A stretch of DNA of 64,000 nt from Petrolisthes cinctipes (Eukaryota > Arthropoda > Malacostraca > Decapoda > Porcellanidae), in the NCBI GenBank assembly GCA_033782935.1, contig JAWQEG010001225.1, forward strand, positions 191,001 through 255,000, in the 5' to 3' direction. This document shows positions 1 to 9,501 of this stretch, piece after piece. The notes under the pieces were generated by a model, which made no database searches, was not told the DNA's origin, and saw only the letters and a list, made by a program, of their open reading frames with translations. Position 1 is the stretch's first letter. Every line of letters starts with the position of its first letter. The position numbers were made by a program, and so were the translations under genes.

Positions 1-196
1 GATAGAGCCTCCTGGTACCATCAATCATAGTGATAGTTACCTGCTCCCCTGTAAAATCATTAGAAGCAACTAAACCATCAGCGACACAACACCCCGATGA
101 CCCATTATCTCGAAAGACTTCAACAGATATCCCGTTAACCATCCCGGGACAAATATGGAAACCAGACTTACCTTTCGAGACTCCTGTCGCGTTTAG
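1..196 (-). CDS. pol: pol, N-terminal fragment: start of retropepsin-like protease
   Basis: After the gag stop the same frame stays open for 65 codons to the window edge, with no further stop. The translation contains a Val-Asn-Gly-Ile-Ser-Val-Glu-Val-Phe stretch (about 137-113), then Arg-Asp-Asn-Gly-Ser-Ser-Gly (112-92). This matches the start of an aspartic protease: a beta strand followed by the catalytic D-T/S-G loop. The central residue here is Asn (codon 104-106), which is unusual. There is no separate start codon close to the gag stop, so expression as a Gag-Pol fusion by stop readthrough is the simplest reading. The family call rests on this motif and on position after gag; the protease is incomplete and its second half cannot be checked. 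Confidence 0.7.
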
Positions 197-199
197 TCA
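194..199 (-). promoter_or_regulatory. UGA-CUA stop-codon readthrough site between gag and pol
   Basis: The gag stop TGA (199-197) is followed directly by CTA (196-194), and pol continues in the same frame. UGA followed by CUA is a well-known leaky stop context, used by alphaviruses and by some animal genes. It is seen directly here; readthrough itself is inferred. Confidence 0.6.
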
Positions 200-1321
200 C
201 AATTGATGAGGTTCGTGAACCGACTGAGGCACTCGTGGTTCTACACTAGGTTGAACCGCCACAGGTGAATACTGTGGTTCACCATGTGTTGCAGCTGCCG
301 ATCGCTGATAATAACCTTTATTTCCACCGTGGTTATTACTATTTTTCCAGTTACTTTTTCCTTGGTAACGGTACTGATTGGACTGCTGCGAATAGTGATT
401 ATTACCTTGTTTCTGGGTATGATTAAAATGAGGGTTAGGTTGCGGACGAACAATTTGACTCTGCTGCTGTGACTGATTTTTACTCGACTGGTTATATGAA
501 ACAGCAGAGTTCTGAGAAGGCTTATTCGACTGATTAATTTTCTTATTATACTGAATCCGCGTATGGTAACCATACGCGGTAAAATGCGCGTCGGACATAT
601 CCACCATCGTTTGCAACGTTTTCACCTTGTTGGTTTTCAGCTGAGCCGACAATTCTGGAGGACAAGACTTCTCCAGCTGTGTACGAAGCAACAAGTCTTT
701 TACCCCCTCCAAAGTCTTAGGTGTTTCGGCCTTCTCCAACCACTGATCCAGGTAACTGGTCAGACGTGCACTAAACTGTGCAACAGTCTCCTTATCCTGT
801 AAGGATGCACGCCAGAACTGATTCCTAGCGTCATCGACCGTCAACCCGTACGCCTGTAATAAAGCCTTTTTCATGTTCTCATAGTCTCTGGCGGTACTGT
901 CGAGTCGGTGGAGAATGCTGAGGGCTTTTCCATCGAATAAATTAATGAACTCGAGCTTCTTTATATCATTATCTAATCTATACGTGTCTGCAACCATTTC
1001 GAATCGCTCAATAAACGGCTCGATATCGTCTCCCTCTACGTATTTTGACAGTTGTAACCTTGGGGTCACGGTGGTTGAGCTTGCGACATTACTTCCACTC
1101 GCACTTTGATTTTCACTCGCACGTACTTGCAGTTCCAATACTTCCTTTTCATGTTCCCATTTCAATTTTTCTTGCTCTCTCTGTTCCCTTTCATTTTCTC
1201 TTATGGCCGCCCTTTCAAGCCTTTCTTCTTCTTGGCGGCCCTTCACGTACCCTTGAAGTTCGGCCTTACCTTCAATTCCCAATAGTTGAGCCTCTCCCAA
1301 TAATTCTTGTACGGTAGACAT
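197..1321 (-). CDS. gag: Gag structural protein, 374 aa, Q/N-rich tail, no zinc knuckle
   Basis: This is the capsid precursor of the left LTR element; it would assemble the cytoplasmic particle in which reverse transcription occurs. Residues about 28-68 are densely charged (runs of Arg, Glu, Lys) and probably form a coiled coil. Residues about 88-250 look like a retrotransposon capsid domain: a YVEGDDIEPFIERFE start, a central YENMKKALLQAYGL helix and a final stretch LRTQLEKSCPPEL near 212-224. Residues 255-374 are rich in Gln, Asn, Ser and Tyr with scattered basic residues. No Cys-X2-Cys-X4-His-X4-Cys motif occurs; the only cysteine is near 220. RNA binding may instead rest on the basic Q/N-rich tail. 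The ATG at 1321 is the first in frame after the leader, and the frame has no internal stop. It ends in TGA with pol following in frame. Confidence 0.85.
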   Translation of the reverse strand: MSTVQELLGEAQLLGIEGKAELQGYVKGRQEEERLERAAIRENEREQREQEKLKWEHEKEVLELQVRASENQSASGSNVASSTTVTPRLQLSKYVEGDDIEPFIERFEMVADTYRLDNDIKKLEFINLFDGKALSILHRLDSTARDYENMKKALLQAYGLTVDDARNQFWRASLQDKETVAQFSARLTSYLDQWLEKAETPKTLEGVKDLLLRTQLEKSCPPELSAQLKTNKVKTLQTMVDMSDAHFTAYGYHTRIQYNKKINQSNKPSQNSAVSYNQSSKNQSQQQSQIVRPQPNPHFNHTQKQGNNHYSQQSNQYRYQGKSNWKNSNNHGGNKGYYQRSAAATHGEPQYSPVAVQPSVEPRVPQSVHEPHQL

Positions 1322-1450
1322 TTTTAATTTATTTTCTATCGTTTCTGTTGCCTTAATTTCTGGACAGTTATGACTATCTACTCGTGAAAGTGTGCGCGTG
1401 TGTGACTGGAGTTAATACAACGGATCGGTCCCACGTTTGGGCGCCAAATA
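1322..1450 (-). other. Leader between LTR and gag of the left element
   Basis: About 130 nt separate the LTR from the gag ATG. It holds the primer-binding site next to the LTR, and otherwise probably untranslated leader or packaging sequence. No open frame of note is seen. Confidence 0.6.
1429..1446 (-). promoter_or_regulatory. Primer-binding site, fits tRNA-Lys (CUU)
   Basis: The minus strand reads TGGCGCCCAAACGTGGG, four nt inside the LTR end. From memory, the 3' end of animal tRNA-Lys(CUU) is ...CCCCACGTTGGGCG-CCA, whose complement matches except for one extra A in the element. The TGG start and its place beside the LTR support the call; the exact tRNA isoacceptor is inferred. Confidence 0.75.
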
Positions 1451-2642
1451 TGTGACGGTGATGTGAGAATGATAGATAATGTACTTTATAATATGACAAT
1501 TACAACTTACCTTGCCCTGTTAATTTATGATCTCGTTGGTTGGCTGCAGCGAAGAACAAAAAGTCGGGGATTAATTCCCCGTTTAGGCCTCAATCACCAC
1601 GCACATAATAAATTTTTATGTTAAGGGTTCTTCCCGATATATATGTATTTATATAGATAACAAATCTACTGGTGCATTTAAACAACCAATTGCAAATTTT
1701 CTATATTTATTCAACTCCAGTATGCCAACATGAATAATTAAATTTCACACACACACACACACACAACTCACGCTCACGCAACGCTAACTAGCTACTCGCT
1801 CTCGCTACGTCTCGTTCGTATACGTGACGATAGTCTAGGTTACGTTACACTGTAGTGATTCTATCAATGCTAACACGAGTTTGGAATATTTCTTAATGTC
1901 TCACACTTGGGAATAATTTAGAGTCTCACAACACACTCGTAATTTTCAAGGATCCAGCTCCCCCTCACCTTAATTCACTTACTGAACCACCGTCGATGCA
2001 ACTGGCCAGTATACAACTGTAAAGCCTTGGAATCGTGGTAATATCCAACGAATTCGGAGTCTACGTTGATCCTTCCCCACTCAACACGTGGAGGATTAAT
2101 TCAGGCAAGCGGAAGCTAGTTTATACGAGTGTTGTCTCCCCAAGTGTCCTGTCCAAACTGACCCAATTCTTCCTCCTTAACTGGAGACTCAAATTTCAAA
2201 ATTTCTACTGACTCCTCCTCCTATCTTTGTTCGTTTTTCCTAACTGGCTACGATTTACATTGTACCCACTTATACTTGAGTTATACCTGCAATTTCAATT
2301 TACCTATGGCGTGTTAATAATTCCCGATAATTCCCCTCCACTTCACGATCATTTACAATACCATAAGTTACCCAGGTAGCATAATTATTAATACATTATG
2401 TACTTAATGTACGAACACCTATATGACTGAATGTGGCAAATTCAGTTGGAACCCGGCCTTCCTGACCCTTTTCTAATTTTGGCTACTAATCCGGTACCTG
2501 CAGATTAAGACTAGCTGCACCCATCAACCCACTCCTGTCTCCTTTGTCTCATGAATGGAATATTCCAGAACATCCCCAGTATGGAATTTTCCACTCTCTG
2601 TAATTCAAATTACGTCACGAGTATTATGTCTGACTCGTGACA
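1451..2642 (-). repeat. 5' LTR of the left element, 1192 bp
   Basis: On the minus strand it begins TGTCACGAGTC at 2642 and ends ACCGTCACA at 1451, giving TG...CA ends with a short imperfect inverted repeat (TGTCACG / CGTCACA). The inner end lies 4 nt from the primer-binding site and the outer end meets satellite sequence. A minus-strand AATAAA at 1711-1706 could be the poly(A) signal. The partner LTR is outside the window, so the boundaries rest on these junctions and not on an LTR-LTR alignment. Confidence 0.75.
1746..1763 (+). repeat. (CA)9 microsatellite inside the LTR
   Basis: Nine uninterrupted CA units, distinct from the CACACA of the satellite. Confidence 0.9.
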
Positions 2643-2740
2643 CGGTCCTCACACACTGTAGTGCACTCACTGTGTGGCATGTCACGTGTAGCCAGGCACG
2701 GCAGGCAGTTCACGTGTAAATAACTAAATATTCCAAGCCG

Positions 2741-5700
2741 CCATCCACCGATCAGTCCTCACACACTGTACTGCACTCACTGTGTGGCACGTCACGTGTA
2801 GCCAGGAACAGCAGGCAGTTCACGTGTAAATAACTAAATATTCCAGGCCCAGGCACGGCAGGCAATTCACGTGTAAATAACTAAATATTCCAGGCCCAGG
2901 CACGGCAGCCAGTTCACGTGTAAATAACTAAATATTCCGGGCCGCCATCCACGGTCCGGTCCTCACACACTGTACTGCACTCACTGTGTGGCACGTCACG
3001 TGTAGCCAGGCACGGCAGGCAGTTCACGTGTAAATAACTAAATATTCCAGGGCGCCATCCACTGACCATTCCTCACACACTGTACTGCACTCACTGTGTG
3101 TCATGTCACGTGTAGCCAGGCTCGGCAGGCAGTTCACATGTAAAAAACTAAATATTCCAGGCCGCCATTCACTGACCGGTCCTCACACACTGTACTGCAC
3201 TCACTGTGTGGCACGTCACGTGTAGTTAGGCACGGCAGGCAGTTCACATGTAAAAAACTAAATATTCCAGGCCGCCATTCACTGACCGGTCCTCACACAC
3301 TGTACTGCACTCACTGTGTGGCACGTCACGTGTAGCCAGGCACGGCAGGCAGTTCACGTGTAAATAACTAAATATTCCAGGCCGCCATCTACTGACTGGT
3401 CCTCACACACTGTAGTGCACTCACTGTGTGTCACGTCACGTGTAGCCAGGCACGGCAGGCAGTTCACGTGTAAATAACTAAATATTCCAGGCCGCCATCT
3501 ACTGACTGGTCCTCACACACTGTACTGCACTCACTATGTGGAACGTCACGTGTAGCCAGGCACAGCAGGCAGTTTACGTGTAAATAACTAAATATTCCAG
3601 GGCGCCACCCAATGACCGTTCCTCACACACTGTACTGCACTCACTGTGTGGCACGTCACATGTAGCCAGGCACGGCAGACAGTTCATGTGTAAACAACTA
3701 AATATTCCTGGCTGCCACATACTGACCGGTCCTGACACACTGTACTGCACTCACTATGTGGCACGTCACGTGTAGCCAGGCACAGCAAGCAGTTTACATG
3801 TAAATAACTAAATATTCCGTGCCGCCATCCACTGACCGGTCCTCACACACTGTAGTTTACTCACTGTGTGTCACGTCACGTGTAGCCAGGCACGGCAGGC
3901 AGTTCACGTGTAAATAACTAAATATTCCAGGCCGCCATCCACTGACCGGTCCTCACACACTGTACTGCACTCACTTTGTGTCACGTCACGTGTAGCCAGG
4001 CTCGGCAGGCAGTTCACGTGTAAATAACTAAATATTCCAGGCCGCCATCTACTGACCGGTCCTCACACACTGTACTGCACTCACTATGTGGCACGTCACG
4101 TGTAGCCAGGCACAGCAGGCAGTTTACGTGTAAATAACTAAATATTCCAGGCCTAGGCACGGAAGCCAGTTCATGTGTAAATAACTAAATATTCCAGGCC
4201 GCCATCCTCTGACCGGTCCTCAAACACTGTACTGACCTCACTGTGTGGCGCGTCACGTGTAGCCAGGCACAGCAGGCAGTTCACGTGTAAATAACTAAAT
4301 ATTCCGGGCCGCCATCCACTGACCGGTCCTCACACACTGTAGTGCACTCACTGTGTGGCACGTCACGTGTAGACAGGCACGGCAGGCAGTTCACGTGTAA
4401 ATAACTATATATTCCAGGCCGCCATCTACTGACCGGTCCTCACACACTGTACTGCACTCACTATGTGGCACGTCACGTGTAGCCAGGCACAGCAGGCAGT
4501 TTACGTGTAAATAACTAAATATTCCGGGCCGCCATCCACTGAACGGTCCTCACACACTGTAGTGCACTCACTGTGTGTCACGTCACGTGTAGCCAGGCAC
4601 GGCAAGCATTTCACGTGTAAATAACTAAATATTTCAGGCCGCCATCCACCGATCGGTCCTCACACACTGTACTGCACTCACTGTGTGGCACGTCACGTGT
4701 AGCCAGGCACAGCAGGCAGTTCACGTGTAAATAACTAAATATTCCAAGCCCAGGCTCGGCAGGCATTTTACGTGTAAATAACTAAATATTCCAGGCCCAG
4801 GCACGGCAGCCAGTTCACGTGTAAATAACTAAATATTACAGGCCGCCATCCACTGACCGGTTCTCACACACTGTACTGCACTCACTGTGTGTCACGTCAC
4901 GTGTAGCCAGGCAACGCAGGCAATTCACGTGTAGCCAGGCAAGGCAGGCAGTTCATGTGTAAATAACTAAATATTCCAGGCCGCCATTCGCTGACCGGTC
5001 CTCACACACGAAACTGCACTCATTGTGTGGCACGTCACGTAAAGCCAGGCACGGCAGGCAGTTCACGTGTAAATAACTAAATATTCCAGGCCCAGGCACG
5101 GCAGCCAGTTCACGTGTAAATAACTAAATATTCTAGGCCACCATTCACTGACCGGTCCTCACACACTGTACTGCACTAACTGTGTGGCATGTTGCGTGTA
5201 GCCAGGCACGGCAGACAGTTCATGTTTAAACAACTAAATAATCCAGGCTGCCACATACTGACCGGTCCTCACACACTGTACTGCACTCACTATGTGGCAC
5301 GTCACATGTAGCCAGGCACAGCAGGCAGTTTACATGTAAATAACTAAATATTCCGTGCCGCCATCCACTGACCGGTCCTCACACACTGTAGTTTACTCTC
5401 TGTGTGTCACTTCATGTGTAGCCAGGCACGATAGGCAGTTCACGTGTAAATAACTAAATATTCCAGGCCACCATCCACTGATTGGTCCTCACACACTGTA
5501 CTGCACTCACTGTGTGGCACGTCACGTGTAGCCAGGCACAGCAGGCAGTTCACGTGTAAATAACTAAATATTCCATGCCCAGGCACGGCAGCCAGTTCAT
5601 GTGTAAATAACTAAATATTCCAGGCCTAGGCACGGCAGGCAGTTCACGTGTAAATAACTAAATATTCCAGGCCGCCATCCACTGATCGGTCATCACACAC

Positions 5701-8700
5701 TGTACTGCACTCACTATGTGGCACGTCACGTGTAGCCAGGCACAGCAGGCAGTTCACGTGTAAATAACTAAATATTCCAGGCCGCCATCCACTGACCGGT
5801 CCTAACACACTGTACTGCACTCACTGTGTGGCACGTCACGTGTAGCCAGGCACGGCAGGCAGTTCACGTGTAAATAACTAAATATTCCAGGCCGCCATCC
5901 ACTGACCGTTCCTCACACACTGTACTGCACTCACTGTGTGTCACGTCACGTGTAGCCAGGCTCGGCAGGCAGTTCACATGTAAATAACTAAATATTCCAG
6001 GCCGCCATTCACTGACCGGTCCTCACACACTGTACTGCACTCACTGTGTGGCACGTCACGTGTAGCCAGGCACGGCAGGCAGTTAACGTGTAAATAACTA
6101 AATATTCCAGGCCGCCATCCACTGATCGGTCATCACACATTGTACTGCACTCACTATGTGGCGCGTCACGTGTAGCCAGGCACAGCAGGCAGTTTACGTG
6201 TAAATAACTAAATATTCCAGGCCCAGGCACGGCAGGCATTTCACGTTTAAATAACTAAATATTCCAGGCCGAGGCACGGCAGCCAGTTCACGTGTAAATA
6301 ACTAAATATTCCAGGCCGCCATCCACTGACCGGTCCTCGCACACTGTACTGCTCTCACTGTGTGGCACGTCATGTGTAGCCAGGCACGGCAGGCAGTTCA
6401 CGTGTAAATAACTAAATATTCCAGGCCGCCATCTACTGACTGGTCCTCACACACTGTAGTGCACTCACTGTGTGTCACGTCACGTGTAGCCAGGCACGGC
6501 AGGCAGTTCACGTGTAAATAACTAAATATTCCAGGCTGCCATCTACTGACTGGTCCTCACACACTGTACTGCACTCACTATGTGGAACGTCACATGTAGC
6601 CAGGCACAGCAGGCAGTTTACGTGTAAATAACTAAATATTCCAGGGCGCCACCCAATGACCTTTCCTCACACACTGTACTGCACTCACTGTGTGGCACGT
6701 CACATGTAGCCAGGCAATGCAGGCAGTTCACGTGTAAATAACTAAATATTCCAGGCCACCATCCACTGACCGGTCTTTACACACTGTACTGCACTCACTG
6801 TGTGGCACGTCACATGTAGCCAGGCAATGCAGGCAGTTCACGTGTAAATAACTAAATATTTCAGGCCACCATCCACTGACCGGTCTTTACACACTGTACT
6901 GCACTCACTGTGTGGCACGTCACATGTAGCCAGGCAATGCAGGCAGTTCACGTGTAAATAACTAAATATTCCAGGCCACCATTCACTGACCGGTCCTTAC
7001 ACACTGTACTGCACTCACTGTGTGGCATGTCACGTGTAGCCAGGCACAGCAGGCAGTTCACGTCTAAATAACTAAATATTCCATGCCCAGGCACGGCAGC
7101 CAGTTCACGTGTAAATAACTAAATATTCCAGGCCTAGGCACGGCAGGCAGTTCACGTGTAAATAACTAAATATTACAGGCCGCCATCCACTGATCGGTCA
7201 TCACACACTGTACTGCACTCACTATGTGGCACGTCACGTGTAGCCAGGCACAGCAGGCAGTTCACGTGTAAATAACTAAATATTCCAGGCCGCCATCCAC
7301 TGACCGGTTCTCACACACTGTACTGCACTCACTGTGTGGCACGTCACGTGTAGCCAGACACGGCAGGCAGTTCACGTGTAAATAACTAAATATTCCATGG
7401 CGCCATCCACTGACCATTCCTCACACACTGTACTGCACTCACTGTGTGTCACGTTACGTGTAGCCAGGCTCGGCAGGCAGTTCACATGTAAATAGCTAAA
7501 TATTCCAGGCCGCCATTCACTGACCGTTCCTTACACACTGTACTGCACTCACTGTGTGGCACGTCACGTGTAGCCAGGCATGGCAGGCAGTTCACGTGTA
7601 AATATCTAAATATTCCAGGCCGCCATCCACTGATCGTTCCTCACACACTGTACTGCACTCACTGTGTGTCACGTCACGTGTAGCCAGGCTCGGCAGGCAG
7701 TTCACGTGTAAATAACTATAAATATTCCAGGCCGCCATCCACTGATCGTTCCTCACACACTGTACTGCACTCACTGTGTGTCACGTCACGTGTAGCCAGG
7801 CTTGGCAGGCAGTTCATGTGTAAATAACTAAATATTCCAGGCCGCCATCTACTGACCGGTCCTCACACACTGTACTGCACTCACTATGTGGCACGTCACG
7901 TGTAGCCAGGCACAGCAGGCAGTTTACGTGTAAATAACTAAATATTCCAGGCCCAGACACGGCAGCCAGTTCATGTGTAAATAACTAAATATTCCAGGCC
8001 GCAATCCTCTGACCGGTCCTCACACACTGTACTGCACTCACTGTGTGGCACGTTACGTGTAGCCAGGCACAGCAGGCAGTTCACGTGTAAATAACTAAAT
8101 ATTCCGGGCCGCCATCCACTGACCGGTCTTCACACACTTTAGTGCACTCACTGTGTGGCACGTCACGTGTAGCCAGGCACGGCAGGCAGTTCACGTGTAA
8201 ATAACTAAATATTCCATGCCGCCATCCACTGACCGTTCCTCACACACTGTACTGCACTCACTGTGTGTCACGTCACGTGTAGCCAGGCTCGGCAGGCAGT
8301 TCACATGTAAATAACTAAATATTCCAGGCCGCCATTCACTGACCGGTCCTCACACACTGTACTGCACTCACTGTGTTACACGTCACGTGTAGCCAGGCAC
8401 GGCAGGCAGTTCACGTGTAAATAACTAAATATTCCAGGCCGCCATCCACTGATCGGTCATCACACATTGTAGTGCACTCACTGTGTGGCATGTCACGTGT
8501 AGCCAGGCACGGCAGGCAGTTCACGTGTAAAAAACTAAATATTCCAGGCCGCCATCCACCGATCAGACCTCACACACTGTACTGCACTCACTGTGTGTCA
8601 CGTTACGTGTAGCCAGGCACAGCAGGCAGTTCACGTGTAAATAACTAAATATTCCAGGCCCAGGCACGGCAGGCATTTCACGTGTAAATAACTAAATATT

Positions 8701-9501
8701 CCAGGCCGAGGCACGGCAGCCAGTTCACGTGTAAATAACTAAATATTCCAGGCCGCCATCCACTGACCGGTCCTCACACACTGTACTGCACTCACTGTGT
8801 GGCACGTCACGTGTAGCCAGGCACGGCAGGCAGTTCACGTGTAAATAACTAAATATTCCAGGCCCAGGCACGGCAGCCAGTTCACGTGTAAATAACTAAA
8901 TATTCCAGGCCGCCATCTACTGACTGGTCCTCACACACTGTAGTGCACTCACTGTGTGTCACGTCACGTGTAGCCAGGCACGGCAGGCAGTTCACGTGTA
9001 AATAACTAAATATTCCAGGCCGCCATCTACTGACTGGTCCTCACACACTGTACTGCACTCACTATGTGGAACGTCACGTGTAGCCAGGCACAGCAGGCAG
9101 TTTACGTGTAAATAACTAAATATTCCAGGCCGCCATCCACTGACCGGTCCTCACACACTGTACTGCACTCACTGTGTGGCACGTCACGTGTAGCCAGGCA
9201 CGGCAGGCAGTTCACGTGTAAATAACTAAATATTCCAGGCCCAGGCACGGCAGCCAGTTCACGTGTAAATAACTAAATATTCCAGGCCGCCATCTACTGA
9301 CTGGTCCTCACACACTGTAGTGCACTCACTGTGTGTCACGTCACGTGTAGCCAGGCACGGCAGGCAGTTCACGTGTAAATAACTAAATATTCCAGGCCGC
9401 CATCTACTGACTGGTCCTCACACACTGTACTGCACTCACTATGTGGAACGTCACGTGTAGCCAGGCACAGCAGGCAGTTTACGTGTAAATAACTAAATAT
9501 T
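2741..9501 (+). repeat. Truncated higher-order repeat copy
   Basis: Landmarks match the complete copy at 16129-23789 with offset 13393 (for example 2951 to 16344, 4743 to 18136, 6081 to 19474). Two monomers (220 bp) present in the complete copy near 19600-19820 are missing near 6210; after that the offset is 13613 (7592 to 21205). It breaks into the next copy near 9501, just after a 377-bp local duplication. Confidence 0.85.
8748..9501 (+). repeat. Local tandem duplication, 2 x 377 bp
   Basis: The block starting at 8748 recurs at 9125. The period is three 110-bp units plus one 47-bp unit. The copies match in order and in their diagnostic variants, as expected from unequal crossover. Confidence 0.8.

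Larger units (their letters stand above)
1..2642 (-). mobile_element. Ty3/gypsy-like LTR retrotransposon, 5' part, cut by the window edge
   Basis: Read on the minus strand the order is LTR (1451-2642), 4-nt spacer, primer-binding site, short leader, gag, then in-frame pol beginning with protease. The LTR outer end (TGTCACG) abuts satellite at 2643, so the element inserted into the satellite. The rest of pol, the other LTR and the second target duplication lie left of position 1. The Gag capsid type and tRNA-Lys primer suggest the Ty3/gypsy superfamily (Metaviridae), but reverse transcriptase is not visible, so the clade cannot be fixed. Confidence 0.85.

Noticed and set aside
241..1317. Other-frame open frames over the left element's gag
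   Set aside because: Low-complexity or unrecognisable products overlapping a Gag frame that has capsid-like features.
6009..6239. Open frames of 60-76 codons on the minus strand in the satellite, repeated at 7592, 12680, 21205, 28866, 36874, 54093-57944 and 61168
   Set aside because: They are translations of one to two monomers, ending where the 110-bp period (not a multiple of three) shifts the frame. They recur because the DNA recurs, with no start context, domain or conservation of codons.
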